A DNA stretch of 64,000 nt from Alphaproteobacteria bacterium (GCA_028871795.1 JAGWMG010000001.1:1-64000); one strand, 5' to 3'. Positions 8,414 to 17,169 are shown, counted from the stretch's first letter. The notes: generated from the sequence alone by a model not told the origin. Numbers and translations: made by a program.

Positions 8414-10153
8414 TTAACTCACGCCCATGGATCGCGCGGCTACCTTCAAAGCCGCGTTCAATTCGGTAGACCAGTCTTCCGGCGCCGTGACGACAAGATT
8501 TATGTTGTATGTGCCGGACGGATTCTCTTGTCCAAACACTCGCTCAAGCTCGGTAGAAATCCGCCCGATTTGCTCCAACAATGAGTCCGGGAATTTTAGC
8601 AGCGCAGCCTGCACGCCCGAAAACGCGGAAGGCAGGTTCGTGAAGCGCACCGTCTCTTTCCACGTTAGGACAGTTCTCGCGCAATCGGCCAAACCCTCAC
8701 ATACCTTCTCAATTGTAGTCACATCTCCCGGCTGACCCGCTGGCCCCCATGATGCTGGCAGGCGCTCATTGACTAGGGTGCCGAAGTCCTCGCATAGCTT
8801 CGGAACTTCGTCCATACGCGCCCTACACCAATCCAATGTGTCTTGTGGGGACGCAATTTGCCCGAGGACCTTCGTGTACGCACCCTGTTGCAGGCGCTTC
8901 GATTGCTCGATAACGGGGCCTACGTTGTCACGCAGAAGCGTGATTGTCAGCTTGTACTCCCAAAACTTTGGCTTCTCCGTTTTGATCCTCTTGGCTTCAT
9001 CGCCCACAACAAATGTTGTCGGCGCTGGCAGGGACGCCTTCGGAGACTCGGAGGTACATGGCGGAGCCAGCGCAAGCAGATTAAGTTTCTCTATTATGCC
9101 TCTTAGGCCATCAAGCGCCGCATCGAAGCCGGTGTGATCAACTACGCGTGAGAAGTGCAATATCTTCCTGAGCCCTTCCGCACTACTCATACCCATTTGC
9201 AGGTAGAGCGCCTTCGGCAGTTGCCGATTGTTGTTGAATCGGCGATCTGGCCCACCGTTCTTGTTCACGAACCTCCACGTATGTCCGACAATCTGGGTAT
9301 CGCCGGGGACACTGCCGTCTTCGATGAAGACCGTCGTTGACCACAGCACTTCAAGTTGGTCATAGGACAGCGCACCGGCGCGCGAGCCTTGGACAATCAG
9401 CGCAACGTCGGGGAAGAAGTACACATTTTGGCGTCCACCGATGATCGCAGGAACGGAAACGTTCGTCTTGACGACGCCCGGAACCGAGTAGGTCAAACTT
9501 GCAGCCTTGCGCGAAAGCAAGCGGCCAGCGCCCGCGTTACGCTTCCAATCTGCGGTGTACTCGGCAGTATCGACATTCCATATCTGATTGACGGATCGTA
9601 CCCGGTCGAATTCTTCGGTGAGCTTCTGAAACGGTGCGATAGCGTCGTCGTCCAAATCGTACATGATGACGACCGCCCGACGCTGTTGGTCGCGCAAAGC
9701 AAGCCATATGGATAGTGCCGCCGTTGCAACCAACGACACGATGCCTAGAGCTGGTCCGCTTGGTTGCGAGAACGCAATGAGGCTCAGCACGCCACCGCCG
9801 ACAAGCGCCCACGGCCATAGCGGACTGAGCGCCATCTTCTCATTGATCTGTTCCAAGATATGGGAGCCCGTGGTGGGCTTCATCTCAAGAACGTCGCCGG
9901 TTTCGATGACCGTACCGGTGCCGCTTTGTGGTGATGGTGATGGCGGGACCGGTGTTTGCTGTCTTCTGGGCCGGTGAGCGCCACCAAGTGAGGCACGATA
10001 GTAGAGCCCGCCGCGCCCCATGTGGACGTAGTTGCCTCTCGGTCCGGTCCCGACTCGAAAGCCCTTCACACCGACTGAAAGGCCAACGCCCGAGCCCGAG
10101 AGATTGAACCTAAATGGTCCTGCCGAAATGCTTTTCCGAAGATAGAATCCCAT
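8414..10153 (-). CDS. Membrane protein with N-terminal DUF4236 domain
   Basis: Residues 1-55 (GFYLRKSISAGPFRFNLSGS and following) form a clear DUF4236 domain, a glycine-rich beta module of unknown function found at the N-terminus of many bacterial proteins. Two membrane segments follow at about residues 113-153 (PWALVGGGVLSLIAF and IVSLVATAALSIWLAL). The remaining 400 residues are soluble and unrecognised. The gene points away from the lipoprotein gene at 10237 and is the only minus-strand gene in the cargo block. Confidence 0.75.
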   Translation of the reverse strand: MGFYLRKSISAGPFRFNLSGSGVGLSVGVKGFRVGTGPRGNYVHMGRGGLYYRASLGGAHRPRRQQTPVPPSPSPQSGTGTVIETGDVLEMKPTTGSHILEQINEKMALSPLWPWALVGGGVLSLIAFSQPSGPALGIVSLVATAALSIWLALRDQQRRAVVIMYDLDDDAIAPFQKLTEEFDRVRSVNQIWNVDTAEYTADWKRNAGAGRLLSRKAASLTYSVPGVVKTNVSVPAIIGGRQNVYFFPDVALIVQGSRAGALSYDQLEVLWSTTVFIEDGSVPGDTQIVGHTWRFVNKNGGPDRRFNNNRQLPKALYLQMGMSSAEGLRKILHFSRVVDHTGFDAALDGLRGIIEKLNLLALAPPCTSESPKASLPAPTTFVVGDEAKRIKTEKPKFWEYKLTITLLRDNVGPVIEQSKRLQQGAYTKVLGQIASPQDTLDWCRARMDEVPKLCEDFGTLVNERLPASWGPAGQPGDVTTIEKVCEGLADCARTVLTWKETVRFTNLPSAFSGVQAALLKFPDSLLEQIGRISTELERVFGQENPSGTYNINLVVTAPEDWSTELNAALKVAARSMGVS

Positions 10154-10236
10154 CGCTCAGTGCCGCCTCCCGAGAAGATTGGAAATCTGATCAGTATTCA
10201 CGTAGTTTGCAACTCATAGCTGAGGGGGAGGGGTGT

Positions 10237-11151
10237 ATGCGTACCAGTGCAGCGTCTCGACAGAACTGTCTTTCTCAAATCGCTGTATTGAGCCTTGTGT
10301 GCGTCAGCCTAGCGAGTTGCGGGAGGCAGGTCACCGGTGAGCGATATTGGAAAGACGTGTCTCAACTCACCGGCGGGACGATGGAGGTCCACTTCGTCGT
10401 AATCGATCCCAAGTTCGTGCGGGATCGAAAGGTCTATGAGGACGCAAGCGAAGCAGTTTGCACCGGGGACATTTGCCAGATTGGCTTTTTCAAAGACAGG
10501 AACGACGTGCCGATCGAAACCATGACCGCCGACTTCTTCGACCACGGCGGCTGGGACGGAAGGCACGAAGTCGCCTTGTTCTTTCGGAACACGAACTCCG
10601 GGCTCAAGACGTTGCAATTCGATTGCAGCTTTCTCCCCCAACAGGACCTCGATAGTTGCCTGACACCGGTCAAGCCGTCGCCCGAAGCACAGAGTGCAGC
10701 ACAGGCAAGAGGGCCATTAGTGGGATTCGGCAAAGCAAAATTCGGGATGACCACAAGTAAGCTAACTGCTGCGCTTGGCGGACCCGATAACGTGTATGTG
10801 CTAAATCCAACAGACAACAGAACGGTTCTTCGTACCAAAGCGGATTACCACGGACGAACGTACAACGCGTTCTACAACATCACCGCTACCGGTTTCAGTA
10901 CCGTGCTGATGCAATGGAGCGCGCTCATTGACAATGACGCTTGCGCCAAAGAAGCAAAGAAGATCGCCGCCGATGTGAGCGGCGACTTCGGCAAGGAAGA
11001 TGATTTTAGCTACTACGATGCTGGGGGTAAGACGTTCAGATATAGGTGGCTATTTTCTGACGGTCGAACTGTGGAATTGGACAATCTCGGCGTGAAGGAT
11101 GGCGATTGTACGCTCAGCCTAAATTTCAGCGCGAAGGGCGAATCCAACTAG
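10237..11151 (+). CDS. Putative lipoprotein with BamE-like segment, 304 aa
   Basis: The start is placed at the ATG at 10237 because a purine-rich GAGGGGGAGGGG lies just upstream and a good lipoprotein signal peptide follows, ending LASC; the open frame extends further upstream but overlaps the divergent gene. The middle of the mature protein holds FGKAKFGMTTSKLTAALGGP, resembling the first helix-loop of BamE/OmlA modules, as in the exported protein at 7317. The rest is unrecognised, with several cysteines suited to an oxidising compartment. Confidence 0.7.
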   Translation: MRTSAASRQNCLSQIAVLSLVCVSLASCGRQVTGERYWKDVSQLTGGTMEVHFVVIDPKFVRDRKVYEDASEAVCTGDICQIGFFKDRNDVPIETMTADFFDHGGWDGRHEVALFFRNTNSGLKTLQFDCSFLPQQDLDSCLTPVKPSPEAQSAAQARGPLVGFGKAKFGMTTSKLTAALGGPDNVYVLNPTDNRTVLRTKADYHGRTYNAFYNITATGFSTVLMQWSALIDNDACAKEAKKIAADVSGDFGKEDDFSYYDAGGKTFRYRWLFSDGRTVELDNLGVKDGDCTLSLNFSAKGESN

Positions 11152-11164
11152 CGAGAGGAAAAAC

Positions 11165-11725
11165 ATGCGGCTCGGGGCATGGGAGATTGCGGCGAACGAA
11201 ATGGGTAAGATCGTTCTTACCGGTTGTATCGGTGCGATAGTCGGCGGTGCCGTGGTGTATGCAGTTCTCACGATTAAGCCTTCGTCTCACTCGATGGAAT
11301 TTGCGCCCCTCACTGAATCTCTGACGCGCCTCAATGAGGCAACCGCTCAAGGGGTGAGCCTAAGCGCGTTCTCTGACTTGTTGCTCGACGCCAAGACCAA
11401 GTTTCAGGTCGTGCAAAAGGACCTCCCTGAGGACGCCAAGGCGATGGTATCACTTGCGGTCCAACACGAAGACGATGTTCGACAGATATGGTCGAACTCG
11501 ATTGAATTCTCGCGTATTTGCCCAAATAGCTGCGAGGACACCCTAGAACCGCCCATGCTCGATCTGGGTATTTTGAAAAAGAAGGCTGACTACAAGGCGC
11601 ACTTCAAAGATGTAATTGACAACTTTGGCTTTGACACAACCGCGCAGTCGACATTGGTTTCAGAAGCGCTGACGGCGGCGGGACCTTCTCTTTCGTCTGC
11701 CATCGCCAAAGTCCAAAGCCTTTAA
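11165..11725 (+). CDS. Single-pass membrane-anchored hypothetical protein, 186 aa
   Basis: One hydrophobic segment near the N-terminus (IVLTGCIGAIVGGAVVYAVL, about residues 15-35) is followed by a helical, acidic domain of about 145 residues. GAGAGG precedes the ATG at good spacing, and the gene starts 13 bp after the lipoprotein gene, so the two are probably co-transcribed. An internal ATG at 11201 is a possible alternative start. No family is recognised. Confidence 0.65.
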   Translation: MRLGAWEIAANEMGKIVLTGCIGAIVGGAVVYAVLTIKPSSHSMEFAPLTESLTRLNEATAQGVSLSAFSDLLLDAKTKFQVVQKDLPEDAKAMVSLAVQHEDDVRQIWSNSIEFSRICPNSCEDTLEPPMLDLGILKKKADYKAHFKDVIDNFGFDTTAQSTLVSEALTAAGPSLSSAIAKVQSL

Positions 11726-11748
11726 TCTGCGTTAGGAACGGCGAAGCT

Positions 11749-12525
11749 ATGGAGGCGATGGCGGTGACCGCCGATCAATCTGATGAAAGCCTTAGTTCAC
11801 CCGTCGCGGTGGGCACATACGTCGTCTGTCTGCTGGACGTACTCGGATTCGAGCACATTCTAGGTCAATTGGGCTTGGAGGTGCTGCATTCTAAGTATGA
11901 GTTGCTAGTTGCTCACGTTCGCAAACAGACGGGCGGTATTGATATTGTACCCCTCCCGGATGGAACGACGGCAGTCGGCTGGCCTGAGGTCGGAAACGCC
12001 TATTTCAGCGACAGCATGATCTTTTGGACGCGGTACGCCGGGACCATCGGGCTGTTCAGCTTCACTCAGATGATTTCGGACGTGATTTGCCACGGAATCG
12101 AAATCGGCCTTCCTTTGCGAGGTGGAATTGCAGCGGGAGACGCGATCTTAGATTCGAGTCGCGGCGTCTTCTTGGGAGAGCCTTTGGTAGAGGTCGCGCG
12201 ATTGGAACGCGCGCAGGCGTGGATTGGCGCATCTTTCGGCCCTTCGTTCCAAGCCGAACGATTCAAATGCAACTTCTATCTCAACACGGTGTTGCCATTC
12301 AGAAGCCACTACAAAGAGCCCGATAGACAGCTTGCAACCGGGATTGCCATCGATTGGCCTAGACGCTGGCGTGAAGCTCGAAAGAGCGAACCGGACGCCG
12401 CGATAAAGGCGTTGGATGTGTCTCCACCATTCTCTCCCTACTATCAAATGTCGTTGCGCTTTGCCGAGTTCTCTCGGCAAAACCATGACTGGTTCAATAG
12501 GCAAAGCCATCTGGACTACGGCTGA
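11749..12525 (+). CDS. Class III nucleotidyl cyclase-like protein, 258 aa
   Basis: The sequence order resembles a class III cyclase catalytic domain. CLLDVLGFEHI (D30) matches the first metal-binding strand, YFSDSMIFW (D88) the second metal position, RGGIAAGDAI the GI-x-x-G turn, and LGEPLVEVARLERAQA the segment that usually reads G-x-x-VN-A-R. It has no membrane segment or sensor domain. Proteins of this soluble type include the cyclases of Pycsar antiphage systems, but I see no nucleotide-gated effector next to it, so the role is open. It follows the anchored protein gene by 23 bp. Confidence 0.55.
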   Translation: MEAMAVTADQSDESLSSPVAVGTYVVCLLDVLGFEHILGQLGLEVLHSKYELLVAHVRKQTGGIDIVPLPDGTTAVGWPEVGNAYFSDSMIFWTRYAGTIGLFSFTQMISDVICHGIEIGLPLRGGIAAGDAILDSSRGVFLGEPLVEVARLERAQAWIGASFGPSFQAERFKCNFYLNTVLPFRSHYKEPDRQLATGIAIDWPRRWREARKSEPDAAIKALDVSPPFSPYYQMSLRFAEFSRQNHDWFNRQSHLDYG

Positions 12526-12574
12526 AAGCTGAGTGCGTGCCAAATTGACCCCGCCGGACACGAGTCGATCACTT

Positions 12575-12595
12575 TGGTAGCTATGTGGTAGCTAT
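12575..12595. repeat. Tandem direct repeat near tRNA-Arg 3' end
   Basis: TGGTAGCTAT occurs twice with an 11-bp period, 45 bp from the 3' end of the tRNA gene. Short direct repeats beside a tRNA attachment site are typical of tyrosine-recombinase arm sites or of the junction left by an integrated element. No matching integrase is present in the window, so the assignment is tentative. Confidence 0.4.
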
Positions 12596-12639
12596 TGAAA
12601 TTTCGCTGCTAACACACTTCCGTTAAGTCTTTGATTTTA

Positions 12640-12716
12640 TGGCGCACCCGACAGGATTCGAACCTGTGACCTCTGCCTTCGGAGGGCAGCACTCTATCCA
12701 GCTGAGCTACGGGTGC
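12640..12716 (-). tRNA. tRNA-Arg (anticodon CCG)
   Basis: On the minus strand a full cloverleaf folds: acceptor GCACCCG paired with CGGGTGC, D-arm GCTC/GAGT, anticodon stem CTGCC/GGCAG with loop CTCCGAA giving anticodon CCG, and T-arm ACAGG-TTCGAAT-CCTGT. CCA is encoded at the 3' end (12640-12642). The 3' end faces the accessory region, the usual orientation for a gene used as an integration site. Confidence 0.95.
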
Positions 12717-12768
12717 ACGCCCCTTCAGCTATAGACCAAGCGGCAGCCCGGCCGCAACGAACGGCCGT

Positions 12769-13854
12769 TCACCCAAGCGCGGCCAGGGCAGCCGTCACGG
12801 TTTCGTCCGCGGCGGCCCAGGCCTTGCGCTTCCAAGCGGCCGTGTTGGGGTAGAACGCGGTGCGGATTTCCCTGGTGATCGCCGCGGCCAAAGGATGGCG
12901 GGCGCCGGCAATCCGGTGCAGCCAATTGTCCCTTCGCAGCGCGAGAAAGACGTCGAGGGTGGAGCGCGTGCCCACTTCCAACGCCGCGAAGGTCAGCTCG
13001 CGGCCTTTCATCCAGGCCGCGAACGCCCGGTCGATGGTCCCGGTCAGCCGCACGGAGACGGATTCGCCCGCCGCGCTCGATTTGACGCGCGCGCCCCAGA
13101 TTGTCTTGGCGCGTTCATAGGGCGCGCTGTGCGGCGGATCTTCGCTGATCATTTCGCCTTCGCCGGGCGCGCCCAATCCGGTGTGCAAATCGATGACGAT
13201 CAATTTCTTCACCGTGGCGAGTTCCTGGCGCAGGACGGCCTCCAGCATTGCGACGGACCAGCTCTTGCGCTTTCCTCCGAAGTAGAGCCCGTCCTGGTGG
13301 GCGTACTGGCCCTTGGAGATCGCCTCCTGCAGGGCCGTCAGGCCGTGCGCCTGCGAGTAGGCGAGAAGCTTGGCATTGGCCGCGTTCAGCGTTTCGGGCG
13401 AAATATCCTTCGGCGCGATGGCATCGGCGAGGGCTTCATAGGCGGGGTTGCGCGGCGGGTTGGCGTGATCGACGAAATTGCGGTTGATGTCGGCGTTTTC
13501 CTCGTCGACGCGCCGGTCCCAGGAGAATCCGTGAGGGTTCAAGGCATGCAGCATGACGACCTTGGCGGCGTTGGAGACGCGGCGCACAAGCCCTTCGCGC
13601 AGCAGTCCGGTCTGCACGCCAGAACCGAAATAGCCTTCCACGCCGTGCGTTCCCGAGATCAGCAGCAGGGCTGAGGTGGCGTCGCGAGGGCCGATGGTCG
13701 CGGTGTCGAGGAACAAGGGCTTGCCGTCGCGCCCGCGAGCCTTGGGATGGACCCGCGCGATGGTGCCAAGGCCTGCGGCTGTGCAGGCTTGAAGGAACGC
13801 GGCGCGCGCGGAGCGGTAATCGGTGGGAAAATGACGTTCCGGGTTCCTGCTCAT
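12769..13854 (-). CDS. DUF2817 family M14-like metallopeptidase
   Basis: This 361-residue protein carries the M14-type zinc ligands: H and E in SGTHGVEGYFGS near residue 90 and the second histidine in VIDLHTGLG near residue 222. ALNPHGFSWDRRVDEENAD and NRNF between them are also characteristic. DUF2817 proteins are carboxypeptidase- or deacylase-like with unknown substrates. No signal peptide is visible, so it is probably cytosolic. A Zur-like motif lies about 60 bp upstream of the start (separate entry), which would suit a zinc enzyme. Confidence 0.85.
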   Translation of the reverse strand: MSRNPERHFPTDYRSARAAFLQACTAAGLGTIARVHPKARGRDGKPLFLDTATIGPRDATSALLLISGTHGVEGYFGSGVQTGLLREGLVRRVSNAAKVVMLHALNPHGFSWDRRVDEENADINRNFVDHANPPRNPAYEALADAIAPKDISPETLNAANAKLLAYSQAHGLTALQEAISKGQYAHQDGLYFGGKRKSWSVAMLEAVLRQELATVKKLIVIDLHTGLGAPGEGEMISEDPPHSAPYERAKTIWGARVKSSAAGESVSVRLTGTIDRAFAAWMKGRELTFAALEVGTRSTLDVFLALRRDNWLHRIAGARHPLAAAITREIRTAFYPNTAAWKRKAWAAADETVTAALAALG

Positions 13855-13910
13855 GTCCTTTGGATAAATCCTCCTTTCCGGCGTCGGTACCGCGCACGAA
13901 GAATAAAACG

Positions 13911-13923
13911 ATTATAACATAAC
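13911..13923 (-). promoter_or_regulatory. Zur-like operator candidate
   Basis: The minus strand reads GTTATGTTATAAT, close to the AT-rich GTTATA-type boxes bound by the zinc repressor Zur in alphaproteobacteria. It lies 57 bp upstream of the DUF2817 peptidase start, a normal operator position. It resembles the better palindrome upstream of znuC in this window. The match is by eye. Confidence 0.35.
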
Positions 13924-14010
13924 GCGCCCGCCCGGGAGCGCGATAAGTTCGCGGATAACAAATTATATTGCATTAACAATGAATTGCAGGAAAGAACAGG
14001 TCGCCGCCGG

Positions 14011-16245
14011 TTACTTCAAAATCGGCCGGAAGGCGCCGTCCCAATCCTCGCTCGGCGGATTATCCTCGAAATAGGCGACGCGCGTGAGGTGGAGGTCGTA
14101 GAGCTTCTGGCTGGCGCCGGACAACTTGCGGCACTGCTCGATCAACTCGCGCGCTTTCTGCCATTGCTGGGCGCGCAGCGACTGGAAGATGTGATCGTGG
14201 AAGGTGGCGAGCGCCCGGAATTTCGGGCTGGCGCGCATCACCGGATTGCCGAGCATGGCATAGAGCTTGACCGGCTCGTCGTGGCCGGCCAGCGCGATGT
14301 AATCGACTTCCAGGAAGGCGAAACCGCGCTCCGAGGATTTGCGCGTCTCCTCGCTGACGATCACGGCCGGTCCGTATTGGCCGGAAATCTGCTGGATGCG
14401 CGCGGCCAGCACGGTGCAATCCCCATGCACCGAATAGGCGGTGCGGCCATGCGCCTTGAAGCCGCCGGCGATGGCGGGCCCGGTCGAAACGCCGATGCCG
14501 ATCTCCACCGGCGACAATGCCACGCCGTCGATGCGCCGCTCGTGCGTGATGATTTCGTTGGTGCGCGCAATGGTTTCCATCATGGCGTTCGCCGCCTCGC
14601 AGGCATGGATGGCGTGTTCGAGATCGTCGAGAGGGGCGTTCCAGAAGGCGGTGAAGCCTTCGGTCGTCAGCTTGTCGATGGTGCCGCCATGGTCGAGCGC
14701 CACATTGATCAAAGGTTCGAGGACGCGCTGCATCAGGCGGGTGAAGGCGGCAGGATCGCCGCGGAAGGACGTGGCGAGCTCGGCGAACCCGCGCACGCCG
14801 CAAGCAAGATAGCTCACCGTGCGGCTTTCGCCCTCGAGCTTCATCAGTTGCGGATTGCGTGCGATCTGATCGATGGTGCGCGCCGGCAAGGCGTCTGCGA
14901 AGGCAAGCCTGAGCTTGTTGCGCGATCTGGCGATCTCGGACCAGCGTGCGCCGGCGCCCGTCAGCCACACGGCCGCCAGTCCGAGATTGAGGCCCAGCGC
15001 GTCGAACAGGACGTGCTCGCCCGCATAGAGCCGCCAGGAGACATAGCTCACGCCCGCGATGGTGCCGAGTACGAACAGCCCGGCCCAGCGCATGCCCAGC
15101 CGCGCGAAGACCAACACACAGCCCAAGCCGAACAGCGCCAGGCACAACAGTTCTGCCTGTGCCGCCGCGGCGGGCCGGCGCAACGCCACCCCCAGAAGAA
15201 GATTCTCGGCGGCTTCCGCATGCACTTCGGCCACCGCACGAAGCGCCGTGGGTGTGTCCACCAGATCGTCGGGCGCGCCGATATAGACGATGGCGCCGCG
15301 CAGGCTGTCAGGGGCGAGCGTCTTGTCGATGAGGGCGGAAGCGTCAACGTTGCGCTCGGGATGCACGCCGGAATAGGCGATCCAAAGCGAGCCGTCGGGC
15401 GCCGTCGCCAGTTCGCCGCGTCCGGTGTCGACGGCAGCGACCACCGGCGTTCCGCCGAACAGTCCGCCGTTGCCTTCGTCGCTCTTCAGCGTGATGGCAT
15501 CCTTGCCTTCGGCCAGCCGCAAGACCTCGGCGTCGAGCGAGGGCACGGCTTTGTCGCGCAAGCGGAAGACCAACGGCATGCGCCGGACCTTGCCGTCGGA
15601 ATCGACATCGAGATTGACCGCGCCGACGCCAGCGCTTGCCGCTTCGATCGCGGCGAGCGAGGCCGATGCCTGGTCGAAGGCGCGCACCCGCCCGAAAGGA
15701 TCGCGCGCGCCGGACCAGCCGACGGTGGCCTTCAGCATCAAAGTGCGCGCCGGTCTTGCGTCTCCCAGCGCAAAGCCCGTCACCGTCTTGACGCCCGTCA
15801 GGGCGGAAGCCAGCGCATCGTCGGGCGACGGCATGCGATCGAGCGCCGTACGGGCCGCGTCGTAGGTGGGTCCGGGCGGCACCAGCGCCAGCAGATTCTT
15901 CGGCGATGCCGGGTCGGTGTTGTCGAGCGGGTCGACGAAAACCACGATCGAGGCGCCCTGCGCCTTCAACGCTCCGACAAGCTGGGCAAGCGCCGCATGC
16001 GGCCACGGCCAGGCGCCGAAGCGCACGGTGCTGGCCGCATCGATGTCGAGAACGCGAACCGGATGGCCGCTGCGGGAGCCTGTGTCTTCATACGTGCGCG
16101 GAAGCGATGCCTGGTAGCCGTCGAACAGGATCCCGCGCAGACGGCTCGCGATGCCGCCCGCGTCCGCGCCAAGCACGAACAATGCGACAGCAAGCATGAC
16201 GAGCGGAAACGCCCAAATGGCAATCGGCCGGTTGCGAAGGCTCAT
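14011..16245 (-). CDS. CHASE2-type sensor with degenerate class III cyclase domain
   Basis: The 744-residue protein has an N-terminal membrane anchor, a periplasmic CHASE2 region (about 30-350), three closely spaced membrane segments (about 365-430) and a cytosolic class III cyclase domain (about 470-650). The catalytic positions are altered. The first metal aspartate (F-x-D-I-R-G-F in the family) is glycine in ACGVRGF. The second (GD) is glutamate in KLTTEGF. The ribose-contacting Asn is replaced by Val in GDCTVLAAR, while the following Arg is kept. A normal two-metal reaction is therefore unlikely; it may be a regulatory pseudo-cyclase. The ATG at 16245 was chosen for the GGGATG before it. 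Confidence 0.85.
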   Translation of the reverse strand: MSLRNRPIAIWAFPLVMLAVALFVLGADAGGIASRLRGILFDGYQASLPRTYEDTGSRSGHPVRVLDIDAASTVRFGAWPWPHAALAQLVGALKAQGASIVVFVDPLDNTDPASPKNLLALVPPGPTYDAARTALDRMPSPDDALASALTGVKTVTGFALGDARPARTLMLKATVGWSGARDPFGRVRAFDQASASLAAIEAASAGVGAVNLDVDSDGKVRRMPLVFRLRDKAVPSLDAEVLRLAEGKDAITLKSDEGNGGLFGGTPVVAAVDTGRGELATAPDGSLWIAYSGVHPERNVDASALIDKTLAPDSLRGAIVYIGAPDDLVDTPTALRAVAEVHAEAAENLLLGVALRRPAAAAQAELLCLALFGLGCVLVFARLGMRWAGLFVLGTIAGVSYVSWRLYAGEHVLFDALGLNLGLAAVWLTGAGARWSEIARSRNKLRLAFADALPARTIDQIARNPQLMKLEGESRTVSYLACGVRGFAELATSFRGDPAAFTRLMQRVLEPLINVALDHGGTIDKLTTEGFTAFWNAPLDDLEHAIHACEAANAMMETIARTNEIITHERRIDGVALSPVEIGIGVSTGPAIAGGFKAHGRTAYSVHGDCTVLAARIQQISGQYGPAVIVSEETRKSSERGFAFLEVDYIALAGHDEPVKLYAMLGNPVMRASPKFRALATFHDHIFQSLRAQQWQKARELIEQCRKLSGASQKLYDLHLTRVAYFEDNPPSEDWDGAFRPILK

Positions 16246-16324
16246 GTTCATCCCATTCGGGCGCATTCTTGCGCCCACGCGTTCAATTTATCACGCGGCG
16301 GCGGAAAAAGCGGAAGAAGCTTTG

Positions 16325-16359
16325 TGTCATTCTGAGGATGGTGGGTCATAAGAATGTCA
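16325..16359 (-). repeat. Inverted repeat downstream of znuB
   Basis: TGTCATTCT (16325-16333) and AGAATGTCA (16351-16359) pair at 8 of 9 positions and lie just after the znuB stop. A T-rich run follows on the minus strand about 15 bases later, so it may help terminate the znuCB transcript, but the spacing is not that of a classic intrinsic terminator. Confidence 0.3.
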
Positions 16360-16365
16360 GGCGTA

Positions 16366-17169
16366 TCACGCAAATGCCTGCCAAAGGCGGGAGGCCAAGG
16401 CCGAAGCCGCGAAAATCGCGCCGGCGGCCAATACGATGCAAGGCCCCGCCGGGGCGTCCGTCAGGTAGGCCAAGGCCAGGCCGATCGGCGCGGCCAGCGC
16501 GCCTGCCAGTGCGGCCATCGCCGCCATAGCTTCCGGCGTGCGGGCGAACGGCCGTGCGGCGGCCGGCGGAACGATCAGCAGCGCGACGATCAGGAGCGCG
16601 CCGACAACTTTCAGTCCGAACGCGACCAACAAGGCTACGAGCACAAGAAACGCCGTTTGCGGCAGACCACCACGTTCGCCTTCCGCAGCGGCAATGTTTC
16701 CACAAATTGCGTTTCGTAACAGCGGCCGCCAGAGCAAGGCCGTGACCGCCAGCACGCCGAAGCTCGCAGCCGCAATCGCCGCCACGTCGGCTGCCGACAA
16801 TGCCAGCACATCGCCGAACAGGTAGCCGAGCAGATCGGTGCGCACATTCTCCATGGTTGCCAGCAGGATAAAGCCGAGCGCCAAACCCATATGGCCGACA
16901 ATACCGACGAAGGTTCCTGCCGGGATGGTGCGGTCGCCGGCCCGCGCCATCACCAGGGCCGCAACGATGGCCAGCGCCGCTGTGCCGACCACCGCGTTGA
17001 TACCGATGAGCAGACCCAATCCAGCTCCGAGCAGGCCCATATGGGCGACCGACTCGCCCAGATAGGCCATGCGCCGCCACATCACGAAGCAGCCGATGGG
17101 GCCGCAAGCCGCGCCCAGGAGACCGGCGCCCAGAACGGCGCGCCAGAGAAAATCATCCATGAAGATCAT
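16366..17169 (-). CDS. znuB: Zinc ABC transporter permease ZnuB
   Basis: A polytopic ABC-3 family permease of about 267 residues with seven to eight membrane segments and conserved motifs WRRMAYLGESVAHMGLLGA and VGALLIVALLIVPPAAAR. It forms the membrane channel of the high-affinity zinc importer. The ATG at 17169 overlaps the znuC stop as ATGA, so the two are co-translated; a GTG at 17181 and an ATG at 17160 are alternatives. No periplasmic ZnuA gene accompanies the pair in this window. Confidence 0.9.
   Translation of the reverse strand: MIFMDDFLWRAVLGAGLLGAACGPIGCFVMWRRMAYLGESVAHMGLLGAGLGLLIGINAVVGTAALAIVAALVMARAGDRTIPAGTFVGIVGHMGLALGFILLATMENVRTDLLGYLFGDVLALSAADVAAIAAASFGVLAVTALLWRPLLRNAICGNIAAAEGERGGLPQTAFLVLVALLVAFGLKVVGALLIVALLIVPPAAARPFARTPEAMAAMAALAGALAAPIGLALAYLTDAPAGPCIVLAAGAIFAASALASRLWQAFA

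Larger units (their letters stand above)
1..12639. mobile_element. Putative mobilizable genomic island abutting tRNA-Arg
   Basis: This is an inferred unit. The stretch contains a relaxase, a coupling ATPase, small relaxosome-type proteins, a recombinase remnant and cargo of unknown function, and its right edge coincides with the 3' end of a tRNA-Arg gene, a classic integration target. Cargo genes are visibly less GC-rich than the core genes to the right. The left end lies outside the window, and no integrase gene or second copy of the tRNA 3' end is visible, so the element may be incomplete, decayed or larger than shown. Confidence 0.45.

Noticed and set aside
13984-16335. Long plus-strand open frame of 783 codons opposite the CHASE2 cyclase gene
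   Set aside because: It is the antisense shadow of a GC-rich gene; its translation shows no domain, while the minus strand gives recognisable CHASE2 and cyclase sequence.
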